A stretch of 64,000 nucleotides of DNA from Xanthomonas translucens pv. cerealis (GTDB lineage: Bacteria; Pseudomonadota; Gammaproteobacteria; Xanthomonadales; Xanthomonadaceae): the NCBI RefSeq assembly GCF_006838285.1, contig NZ_CP038228.1, positions 2,852,001 to 2,916,000 on the forward strand, in the 5' to 3' direction. Shown here one piece after another: positions 9,829 through 20,044 of the stretch. Numbering within the stretch: the stretch's first letter is position 1; every line of letters begins with the position of its first letter. Below the pieces are notes generated by a model. The model saw nothing but the letters and a program-made list of their open reading frames with translations, was not told the DNA's origin and did not search any database. The translations under genes and the position numbers were made by a program.

Positions 9829-11004
9829 GTGTTCGCGCTGACCGGCGGCGCGTTCGGCATCGGCAGCACCGAGTTCGTGATCATGGGCCTGCTGCAGGTC
9901 GCGGTCGACCTGCAGGTCAGCGTGCCCGCTGCCGGGCGGCTGATCTCCGGCTATGCGCGGGGCGTGTTCGTCGGCGCGCCGCTGCTGACCGTGGCCAGCC
10001 GGCGCTGGCCGCGCAAGCGCGTGCTGGTGGCGCTGATGCTGGTGTTCACCGCCGGCAACCTGGCCTGCGCGCTGGCGCCGGACTACGCCACGCTGATGGC
10101 GGCGCGGGTGCTCACCTTGCTGGCGCACGGCACCTTCTTCGGCGTCGGAGCGGTGGTCGCCACCGGGCTGGTGGCACCGCAACGCAAGGCCTCGGCAATC
10201 GCGACCATGTTCACCGGGCTCGCCGTCGCCACCCTGCTGGGGGTGCCGGCCGGCGCCTGGCTGGGCCTGCAGTTCGGCTGGCGCGCGACGTTCTGGTCGG
10301 TGGCCGCGATCGGCCTGCTGGCCACTGTGGTGATCGCCGCGCTGGTCCCGGCCAGCGACGACGCCACGCCCGCACCGCCGCTGCGCGCTGAACTGCACGC
10401 GGCCGGCCGCGCGCCGGTGCTGCTGGGGCTGGCCACGACCGTGCTCGGCTATGCCGGCGTGTTCACCGCCTGCACCTACATCCAGCCGATCCTGACCCGG
10501 GTCACCGGCCTGGCCGACGGCGCGGTGTCGCCGCTGCTGCTGGTGTTCGGGGTGGGCATGATCGTCGGCAACGTGCTCGGCGGACGCCTGGCCGGCCGCC
10601 ATCCGCGCCACGCCTTGCCGCTGACCCTGGGCCTGTTGGCGCTGGTGCTGGCGGCGCTGGCCTTCGCGCTGCGCTCGGCGCCGGCGATGACGCTGGGGGT
10701 CGGCTTGCTCGGGGTGGCAGCGTTCGCCACGGTGGCGCCGCTGCAATTGTGGGTGCTGGGCAAGGCCGGCGACGCCGGACGGCATCTGGCGTCGAGCCTG
10801 AACATCGGCGCGTTCAACCTGGGCAATGCGCTGGGCGCCTGGCTCGGCGGACTGGTGATCGGCCATGGCGGCAGCCTGGCGCAATTGCCCTGGGCGGCGC
10901 TGGTCACCGCGGCCGGCCTGGCGGTGGCGCTGCTGGCGCTACGGCTGTCGCCCGCATTCGAACCTGCGCCTGCGGCGGCCTGCGCCGCGGGCGGTGCGGC
11001 GTGA
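9829..11004 (+). CDS. DHA1-type MFS efflux transporter, N-terminus out of frame
   Basis: This is a drug/sugar efflux-type major facilitator protein of about twelve membrane helices. It contains the family motif GAFGIGSTEFVIMGLL in helix 1 and the helix 5 motif GVPAGAWLGLQFGWR. In the present frame translation can begin only at a GTG (9829) inside helix 1. A normal start, ATG at 9768, lies in another frame. Removing one C from the CCCCCC run at about 9770-9775 would join it as MPPSPAPSPNAGPAPRLPLA. So the gene may be off, phase-variable, or mis-sequenced. Its stop overlaps the next start by GTGA. Confidence 0.8.
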   Translation: MFALTGGAFGIGSTEFVIMGLLQVAVDLQVSVPAAGRLISGYARGVFVGAPLLTVASRRWPRKRVLVALMLVFTAGNLACALAPDYATLMAARVLTLLAHGTFFGVGAVVATGLVAPQRKASAIATMFTGLAVATLLGVPAGAWLGLQFGWRATFWSVAAIGLLATVVIAALVPASDDATPAPPLRAELHAAGRAPVLLGLATTVLGYAGVFTACTYIQPILTRVTGLADGAVSPLLLVFGVGMIVGNVLGGRLAGRHPRHALPLTLGLLALVLAALAFALRSAPAMTLGVGLLGVAAFATVAPLQLWVLGKAGDAGRHLASSLNIGAFNLGNALGAWLGGLVIGHGGSLAQLPWAALVTAAGLAVALLALRLSPAFEPAPAAACAAGGAA

Positions 11005-12278
11005 GCCGGCAGCACCTGCAGCAAGCAGCCCTGGCCGGCGCCTTGCTGGGCACGCTCGCGTTGCCGGCCGGCGCCGGCGAGCGCGACTGGATCGCGACCT
11101 GGCAGGCGAGTCCGCAGCCGCTGTGGGCCGCGGACTTCCCGTTCCCAACCCAGACCCCGTTCAACCTGTGGCGGCAGACCGTGCGCCAGGTGGCGCGGGT
11201 CAGCCTGGGCGGCGAGACGGTGCGGGTAGAACTGTCTAACGCCTACGGCCGCGCGCCGCTGCAAATCGGCGCCGCGCACCTGGCGCTGGCCGGCGACGGT
11301 GCGGCGATCGTGCCTGGCTCGGACCGTACGCTGCGCTTCGGCGGGCAGCAAGGGGTGACCATCCCGCCCGGCGCGCCGGTGCTCAGCGATCCGGTCGCAC
11401 TGAGCGTGCCGGACCTGGCCCGGCTCAGCGTCAGCCTGTATCTGCCGCAGCCGACCGCGCCGTCCACCTTCCACTGGGAAGGCCTGCACAGCGTCTGGCT
11501 GGCCGCAGGCAATCGCACCGCGGATGCGGCGCTGGACGATGCCACGGCGCTGCCGGTGCGGCTGTTCGTCAGCGGTATCCAGGTGCGCCGCGCCGACGCC
11601 GCCGGCGCGGTGGTGGCGCTGGGCGATTCGATCACCGACGGCGCCGCGTCCACCCCAGGTGCAGACCGGCGCTGGCCGGACCAATTGGCCACGCGGCTGG
11701 CGCCGCAGCGGGTGGCGGTGCTCAACGCCGGCATCTCCGGCGGCCGCGTGCTGCGCGACCGGATGGGCCGCAATGCGCTGGCGCGGCTGGATCGCGACGT
11801 GCTGGCGCAACCGGGGGTGCATACCTTGGTGCTGCTGATCGGCATCAACGACATCAGCTGGTACGCCACGCCGTTCGCGCCGGACGATGCGCCGGTCTCC
11901 GCGCAGGAGCTGATCGCCGGCTACCGGCAACTACTGCAGCGTGCGCAGGCGCGGGGTCTGCGCGTGATCGGCGCCACACTGACCCCGTTCGAGCGCGCAT
12001 TGCCGGACACGCCAATCCACGGCTACCACAGCGCAAACAAGGAGCACGTGCGCCAGCAGGTCAATGCATGGATACGCGACGGCAACGGTTTCGATGCGAT
12101 CATCGATTTCGACGCCCTGCTCCGCGACCCCGCGCACCCCACCCGCATGCTGCCCGCGTTCGATTCCGGCGATCACCTGCACCCCGGCGACGCCGGCTAT
12201 GCCGCCATGGCCGAGGCCGCCGCGCGCGTGCTCGGCAACGCGGCCGACACGCATCGCGATGCTGCTTCGCCACGCTGA
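11001..12278 (+). CDS. SGNH/GDSL-family secreted esterase
   Basis: This 425-aa lipase/esterase-like hydrolase has the block I motif ALGDSITDG with the nucleophilic serine. The block III motif is GINDI, and the C-terminal block V is DHLHPGDAGY with the catalytic Asp and His. The N-terminus (AALAGALLGTLALPAGAGE) is a plausible export signal. An N-terminal beta-sandwich-like region precedes the hydrolase domain, as in plant-polysaccharide-type SGNH enzymes. It starts with GTG overlapping the MFS stop codon, so the two are translationally coupled. Substrate unknown. Confidence 0.85.
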   Translation: MSRQHLQQAALAGALLGTLALPAGAGERDWIATWQASPQPLWAADFPFPTQTPFNLWRQTVRQVARVSLGGETVRVELSNAYGRAPLQIGAAHLALAGDGAAIVPGSDRTLRFGGQQGVTIPPGAPVLSDPVALSVPDLARLSVSLYLPQPTAPSTFHWEGLHSVWLAAGNRTADAALDDATALPVRLFVSGIQVRRADAAGAVVALGDSITDGAASTPGADRRWPDQLATRLAPQRVAVLNAGISGGRVLRDRMGRNALARLDRDVLAQPGVHTLVLLIGINDISWYATPFAPDDAPVSAQELIAGYRQLLQRAQARGLRVIGATLTPFERALPDTPIHGYHSANKEHVRQQVNAWIRDGNGFDAIIDFDALLRDPAHPTRMLPAFDSGDHLHPGDAGYAAMAEAAARVLGNAADTHRDAASPR

Positions 12279-12318
12279 TCGCCTCTCCCTTCCGTTCCCC
12301 CGCAAAGGAATCTCCACC

Positions 12319-13353
12319 ATGGAATACCGTCATCTCGGCGCCTCCGGCTTCAAGGTCCCTGTCCTCAGCTTCGGCACCGGCACTTTCGCCGGCTCGAACG
12401 ACTTCTTCGCCGCCTGGGGCAACTCGGACGTGGACCAGGCACGGCGCCTGATCGACATCTGCCTGGAGGCCGGGGTCAACCTGTTCGACAGTGCCGACAT
12501 CTACTCCGGCGGCGCCGCCGAATCGGTACTGGGCGCGGCGATCAAGGGCCGCCGCGACCAGGTGTTGATCTCGACCAAGGCCACCTTCCGCTTCGACCCG
12601 GACGATCCGAACAGCGTCGGCTCCTCGCGCTTCCACCTGCTGCGCGCGGTCGATGCCGCGCTCAAGCGCCTGGACACCGACTACATCGACCTGTTCCAGT
12701 TGCACGGCTTCGACGCGAAGACGCCGGTGGAAGAAACCCTATCCACGCTCGACGACCTGGTCCGCGCCGGCAAGATCCGCTATCTGGGCGTGTCCAATTT
12801 CTCCGGCTGGCACCTGATGAAGTCGCTCGCGGTGGCCGACCGCCATGGCTGGTCGCGCTACGTCGCCAACCAGACCTACTACTCGCTGATCGGCCGCGAC
12901 TACGAGGAAGAACTGATGCCGCTGGGGCTGGACCAGGGCGTCGGCGCGGTGGTGTGGAGTCCGTTGGGCTGGGGCCGGCTGACCGGCAAGATCCGCCGCG
13001 GCAAGCCGTTGCCGGAAAGCAGCCGGCTGCACAACAGCAAGGTCACCGAGGCCGGCCCGCCGGTGGAGGACGAGCGCCTGTTCCGGGTGGTCGACGCGCT
13101 GGACGCGATCGCTGCCGAGACCGGCAGGAGCGTGCCGCAGATCGCGCTGAACTGGCTACTGCAGCGGCCCACAGTGAGCAGCGTCATCATCGGCGCGCGC
13201 AACGAGGCGCAGTTGCGACAGAACCTGGGAGCGGTCGGCTGGAACCTCGACGCCGCGCAGGTGCAACGGCTGGACGCGGCCAGCGCGGTGGTGCCGCCGT
13301 ATCCGTACTGGCATCAGCGCGGCTTCGCCGAGCGCAATCCGCGGCCCGTCTGA
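12319..13353 (+). CDS. Aldo/keto reductase
   Basis: This 344-aa NADPH-dependent oxidoreductase has a TIM-barrel fold. Family features are FGTGTFAG near the N-terminus and catalytic Asp and Tyr in NLFDSADIYSGG. The lysine comes in LISTKATF and the histidine in DLFQLHGFD. The C-terminal cofactor site SSVIIGARNEAQL is present. A good AAAGGAA ribosome-binding site precedes the ATG. It resembles the YajO/Tas-like group acting on small aldehydes. It lies 40 bases after the esterase and probably belongs to the same transcript. Confidence 0.9.
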   Translation: MEYRHLGASGFKVPVLSFGTGTFAGSNDFFAAWGNSDVDQARRLIDICLEAGVNLFDSADIYSGGAAESVLGAAIKGRRDQVLISTKATFRFDPDDPNSVGSSRFHLLRAVDAALKRLDTDYIDLFQLHGFDAKTPVEETLSTLDDLVRAGKIRYLGVSNFSGWHLMKSLAVADRHGWSRYVANQTYYSLIGRDYEEELMPLGLDQGVGAVVWSPLGWGRLTGKIRRGKPLPESSRLHNSKVTEAGPPVEDERLFRVVDALDAIAAETGRSVPQIALNWLLQRPTVSSVIIGARNEAQLRQNLGAVGWNLDAAQVQRLDAASAVVPPYPYWHQRGFAERNPRPV

Positions 13354-13423
13354 GCCGAATCCGCCGCGCGCCACCGCAACCGCAACGCACTCCGACAATC
13401 GATTCCGCACTCCTGGAGACACC

Positions 13424-14449
13424 ATGAAAGCCGTCGCCCTGACCCGCTACCTGCCGATCGACGATCCGCAGTCCCTGTTCGATACCGACCTGCCCACCCC
13501 GCCCGCGGCCACCGGCTTCGATCTGCTGGTGCGGGTGGAGGCGGTCTCGGTCAATCCGGTCGATACCAAGGTGCGCGCGCCCAAGCCGCAGGTGGAAGCG
13601 CAGCCCAGGGTGCTGGGCTACGACGCTGCGGGCGTGGTCGAGGCGGTCGGCGCCGATGTCGAGGGATTCGAACCAGGCGACGAGGTCTATTACGCTGGCG
13701 ACATCACCCGTGCCGGCAGCAATGCGCAGTGCCAGTTGGTCGACGCGCGCATCGTCGCGCGCAAGCCGGCAACGCTGGATTTCGCGCAGGCCGCAGCGCT
13801 GCCGCTGACCACGTTGACCGCCTGGGAACTGCTGTTCCAGCGCATGCCATTCGACTTCGACGACGCGCGCAACCGCGGCCGCCGGCTGCTGGTGATCGGC
13901 GGTGCCGGCGGGGTCGGTTCGATCGCGATCCAGCTGGCGCGGCATGCCGGCTTCGAGGTCATCGCCACCGCCTCGCGCCAGCAGACCCGCGACTGGTGCC
14001 TGCAGCTGGGCGCGCAGCACGTGATCGACCATCGCCAGCCGCTGGCGCCGCAGTTGCAGGCCTTGGGCATCGAACAGGTGGATGCGGCATTGAACCTGGC
14101 CGACACCGACCGCTACTGGGACGCGCTCGGCGAACTGGTCGCGCCGCAGGGCCATGTCGGCCTGATCGTGGAACCGGCCGGCGCGCTGCGCATCGGCGAT
14201 CCGTACAAGGCCAAGTGCATCGGCATTCACTGGGAAATGATGTTCGCGCGGGCGCGCTTCAAGACCGTCGACATGATCGAGCAGCACCGCATCCTGGCGC
14301 GCGCCGCCAGCCTGATCGACGCCGGCGCGTTGCGCACCACCCTGACCGAGACCCTGGCGCCGATCGACGCGGCCAACCTGCGGCAGGCGCACCAGCGGCT
14401 GGAATCCGGCAGCACCATCGGCAAGCTGGCGCTGGTTGGCTGGGGCTGA
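13424..14449 (+). CDS. Zinc-type alcohol dehydrogenase / quinone reductase family protein
   Basis: This 341-aa medium-chain dehydrogenase/reductase has a GroES-like N-terminal domain (VSVNPVDTKVRAP, LGYDAAGVVEAVG) and a Rossmann domain with GGAGGVGSIAIQLARHAG for NADPH. The cysteine pattern that binds structural zinc is absent. It therefore fits the zinc-less quinone-oxidoreductase-like group often annotated as zinc-binding alcohol dehydrogenase family. It starts 70 bases after the aldo/keto reductase with a GGAGACACC leader. Substrate unknown. Confidence 0.87.
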   Translation: MKAVALTRYLPIDDPQSLFDTDLPTPPAATGFDLLVRVEAVSVNPVDTKVRAPKPQVEAQPRVLGYDAAGVVEAVGADVEGFEPGDEVYYAGDITRAGSNAQCQLVDARIVARKPATLDFAQAAALPLTTLTAWELLFQRMPFDFDDARNRGRRLLVIGGAGGVGSIAIQLARHAGFEVIATASRQQTRDWCLQLGAQHVIDHRQPLAPQLQALGIEQVDAALNLADTDRYWDALGELVAPQGHVGLIVEPAGALRIGDPYKAKCIGIHWEMMFARARFKTVDMIEQHRILARAASLIDAGALRTTLTETLAPIDAANLRQAHQRLESGSTIGKLALVGWG

Positions 14450-17021
<2,572 letters not shown>

Positions 17022-17027
17022 GCGCGC

Positions 17028-17422
17028 CTACCTGAGCCAGGGAAAGGACGCGCGCAACGCCTGGATCACCGCGATCGAGGCGCGCTGCTGCAATTGGGCC
17101 GGCGGCAACGCGCTGAGCGCGGTGTCCACGCGATCGGCCAGTTGGTGCCGCAGCACGCCGCCGCGGGCGCACCACTGCACGCCTTCGGCGCGATCGGCGA
17201 CGCCGGCGATGCAGAACGTCGCCGCTTCGCTGGCCTGGTGGCGACGGCGTTCGGCCAGTTGCGGTTCCAGCACGGCAACGGCATCCGGATCGCCCTTGAG
17301 CAGTTGCAGCAAGTGCGCCCCGGATAGCTGATGGACATCGGCGTTCGATGTCCGCGCAGGCGCAGCCAGCACAGGCCTCGCGCCGCAAGCCGCGCGAACA
17401 GGAACGAAATGCGCACGGACAT
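17028..17422 (-). pseudogene. Rap1a/Tai-like small exported protein, frameshifted
   Basis: The body, from ADVHQLSGAHLLQLLKGDP to ALRASFPWLR, has the spacing seen in Rap1a/Tai immunity-type proteins: CIAGVADRAEGVQWC, then GGVLRHQLADRV, then AIQALRASFP. A signal peptide (MSVRISFLFARLAARGLC) lies just upstream but in a different frame; the break is near 17335-17350. Translated in its own frame the body lacks any export signal. The family call is pattern recognition only. It could instead be intact with an unusual start, or a sequencing error. Confidence 0.45.
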
Positions 17423-17525
17423 GGACACCTCCCGGATGGCTCGAGCCACTATCCCCGACCCTAGCAGGCACCGATCGGCACGCCTGGACTTAGTGCTGTC
17501 GCATCGCGCCGCTATAAGGCGTCAG

Positions 17526-18845
17526 ATGCACCGGACGCCGCCCGCCACCCCGCCGCCATTGCCCGCGCTGCCGCACAAAGCGCTGGCGGCGTATGCCTGC
17601 GCGCATTTCGGCAAGAGCCTGCTGTGGTACGCCAGCGAACTGCTGCTGATCTATTCGTTGACCGAACACGCCGAACTGGGCGCGGCCGCCGCCGGGCTGG
17701 TGCTGGCGCTGGGCCTGCTGGTCAGCGCAGCGATTGGTCTTGTCGCCGGCTGGAACCTGCGCCGGCGATTGCGCGAGGTGACCAGTAGCGGGCACCTGCA
17801 ATGGCTCGGCCTGAGCGCGGCGGCGCTGGCGCTGCTGCTGGTGTTCGCCGCGCCGCTGCTGCCGGCGCTGCTACGGCTGGGCTACGTGCTGGTGCTCAGC
17901 CTGCTGTTCCGCATCGCCTACGCCGTCTGCGACGTGGCGCAGAACACCTTGCTGAGCCTGGTGCGTTGGCCATGGCGCGGTTATGACGGTGCCAGCGCGT
18001 TGCGTCTGGCCGGCAGCGGTATCGCGGCGCTGCTTGTCAGTGCGATGGTTGGCGCGATGCTGGCGCGCGGCACCGGCGGCGCGGCCTTCGCACTGCAGGC
18101 CAGCGCCCTGTTGGCCGCAGTAGCTGTGTCGTGCGCATGGCAGCTGCGACGCGCGCTACCGCGCGATGGCGCGCCGCTTCCGCGCACCACAGCCGGTACG
18201 CCGACACACACCGCGCCGGCGCCGCGCTGGCGCGCGATTCCCTGGCAGCCGCTGCTGCTGATCGCAGCGATCTCGTTGACCCTGCCCGCCTTCACCAAAC
18301 TGGCACCGTACGTGGCCGCCTACGGCTTGCTGTCGCCAGGTTGGGGCAGCGCGGTACTGATCGCCTATGCGCTGGGGTCGGTGCTGGTGCAGCCGCTGGC
18401 GGCGCGGTTGGGCCGGCGGCATTCGCCGCAACAACGGCTGGCCTGGCTCGGCGCGGCACTGCTGCTGAGCGCCCCGCTGTTCGCGCTGGCGCTGCCGGCA
18501 AAGCCGCAGCTGAGCCTGCTGGCGGCAGCGTGGATCGGCGCGATCGGCGGTAGCAGCGGCCAGCTCGTCTGGGCCTGGCATGCGCAGCTGACCGCCGAAC
18601 GCGGGGTCGCCCAGCACGCGCTGTGCTTCGCTGCGCTGGTCGCCAGCGCACAGGTGGCGCTGGCTGCCGGCATCGCCGTGATCGGGCTGCTGTTGGGCGC
18701 GGTGGACTACCGCCAGAGCCATTGCCAGCTGCTGCGCTGGGCGATGGCTGCCGGTCCGCTGGCCTGCGGCGCGCTGTGTCTGCTGCTGGCACTGCTGGCA
18801 GAGCGCCGCCCGCTCAGGCGAAGAAAGCTCGCTGCAATGGCATGA
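17526..18845 (+). CDS. GPH/MFS-type permease
   Basis: This 439-aa integral membrane protein has about twelve hydrophobic helices and resembles the MelB-like (MFS_2) sugar/cation symporters. LPHKALAAYACAHFGKSLLW at the start matches the usual family N-terminus. The ATG giving MHRTPPATPP was chosen; upstream codons would run into the opposite-strand gene's promoter. It converges with the ROK regulator gene and overlaps its end by 32 bases. Its place beside a sugar-type regulator and a TonB receptor suggests import of the product released in the periplasm, which is inference. Confidence 0.75.
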   Translation: MHRTPPATPPPLPALPHKALAAYACAHFGKSLLWYASELLLIYSLTEHAELGAAAAGLVLALGLLVSAAIGLVAGWNLRRRLREVTSSGHLQWLGLSAAALALLLVFAAPLLPALLRLGYVLVLSLLFRIAYAVCDVAQNTLLSLVRWPWRGYDGASALRLAGSGIAALLVSAMVGAMLARGTGGAAFALQASALLAAVAVSCAWQLRRALPRDGAPLPRTTAGTPTHTAPAPRWRAIPWQPLLLIAAISLTLPAFTKLAPYVAAYGLLSPGWGSAVLIAYALGSVLVQPLAARLGRRHSPQQRLAWLGAALLLSAPLFALALPAKPQLSLLAAAWIGAIGGSSGQLVWAWHAQLTAERGVAQHALCFAALVASAQVALAAGIAVIGLLLGAVDYRQSHCQLLRWAMAAGPLACGALCLLLALLAERRPLRRRKLAAMA

Positions 18846-19935
18846 GCGCCGCGCCCAGGGTCACCGCATCGCCAGCAGTACCCGCGATGCGCAGTTCCGG
18901 CAGCGGCGGTGCCAGCCCATGCCGGTTGGGTGCACGCGGGATACGGATGCGTTCGATCAGACGCTCGCCGATCGGTGCCGGCAGGCGTCCGCCGATGACG
19001 ATCGCCTGCGGATCAAGGGTGTAGGCCAGGTGCGCGCACAGCTGCGAGAACGGCGCTTCGGCCAGCGCTAACCAGGCGTCCACCCCCGGGCTGTGCGGGC
19101 CGATGTCGCCCAGCATCTGTTCGACGCTGGCGTAGTCCTGCCCGGCCGCGCGGGCCAGGGCCAGCAAGGCGTCCAGGTTCGGATAGGCCATGCCGGCGAC
19201 GGTCCAGATGCCGCCGAACTCGCCGGCATTGCCGCGATGGCCGCGGAATAGCCGGCCGTCGGCGATGATGCCGCCGCCGAAGCCGTTGGTCAGGTGCAGG
19301 TAGGCGAAGTCGCGGCAGTCGCGGCCGACCCCGTACAGGCTCTCGGCCACCGCCGCTGCCGCGCCGTCGTTCTCCACCGTGACCGGGCAGCCCAACGCCT
19401 CCTCCAGGATCGGCCCCAACTCGACCTGGGTCCAGTCCTCCAGCGCCGGTGGCCCGGCCATCTGCTGGCCCTGGCCGGTGAAGAAGGCCGAGATCGCCAT
19501 GCCCGCGCCGACTACCCGCGCCGGATCCACGCCGGTTTCGGCAAGCAGTTCCTCGCGGAACCGCAGCAGCTGCGCCAGCACCGGCGCGCGCCGCATGTCG
19601 GTCAGGCCGACGCGGCGCTGGCCGCGCACGGCGCCGGCGAAATCGACCAAGGCCAGCGCCACCACGTCGCCCATCAGGCCGATGCCGAACGCGTAAGCGT
19701 AGTCAGGCGCCAGGCGCACATCGACGCTGGGGTTGCCGCGACCCTCGGCGGCGCGCGCGCTGAGCTGCACCATTCTGTCCTGCACGAAGCCCTGCAGCAG
19801 GCGTGCGACCGTGGGCTGCGACAGGCCCAGTTCGCGACTCAGCGCCGCCTGGGTCTGCACCCCGGCCTTGAACACACGGTCAAGCAATTGACGGCCACCA
19901 GCGCTGACGCGCGGCAGGGAATCGGCATGGGGCAT
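18814..19935 (-). CDS. ROK-family transcriptional regulator
   Basis: This 373-aa protein has an N-terminal winged helix-turn-helix (AALSRELGLSQPTVARLLQG, about residues 30-50). A ROK sugar-kinase-like fold follows, with VENDGAAAAVAESLYG and NGFGGGIIADGRLFRGHRG. The usual ROK zinc motif CxCGxxGCxE is missing: after AGEFGG the sequence continues IWTVAGMAYPNLDALL. It reads away from the TonB receptor gene, with 109 bases between the two starts, so it is the obvious candidate to regulate the island. The ligand is probably a sugar or polyol. Confidence 0.9.
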   Translation of the reverse strand: MPHADSLPRVSAGGRQLLDRVFKAGVQTQAALSRELGLSQPTVARLLQGFVQDRMVQLSARAAEGRGNPSVDVRLAPDYAYAFGIGLMGDVVALALVDFAGAVRGQRRVGLTDMRRAPVLAQLLRFREELLAETGVDPARVVGAGMAISAFFTGQGQQMAGPPALEDWTQVELGPILEEALGCPVTVENDGAAAAVAESLYGVGRDCRDFAYLHLTNGFGGGIIADGRLFRGHRGNAGEFGGIWTVAGMAYPNLDALLALARAAGQDYASVEQMLGDIGPHSPGVDAWLALAEAPFSQLCAHLAYTLDPQAIVIGGRLPAPIGERLIERIRIPRAPNRHGLAPPLPELRIAGTAGDAVTLGAALMPLQRAFFA

Positions 19936-19979
19936 GGGACGAGACGGACCCGAAGTGGCGATGCCGCGACGCTAGCATG

Positions 19980-20017
19980 TGGACACATATATTTCATACA
20001 TGGTAAATAGTATTACC
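19980..20017 (+). promoter_or_regulatory. Candidate promoter and operator of the TonB receptor operon
   Basis: A -35-like TGGACA (19980-19985) and a -10-like TAAATA (20004-20009) are 18 bases apart in unusually AT-rich sequence. The inverted repeat GGTAA-N6-TTACC (20002-20017) overlaps the -10, as a repressor site would. The arms are only five bases, so this is a proposal. Confidence 0.35.
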
Positions 20018-20040
20018 CCCACATAATTTTAATGGGGGAG
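20016..20040 (+). promoter_or_regulatory. Hairpin sequestering the TonB receptor ribosome-binding site
   Basis: CCCCCA (20016-20021) can pair with TGGGGG (20033-20038) around an AT-rich 11-base loop. The right arm is the Shine-Dalgarno sequence GGGGGAG, four bases before the ATG at 20045. Folding would hide the ribosome-binding site. Confidence 0.5.
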
Positions 20041-20044
20041 TTTC

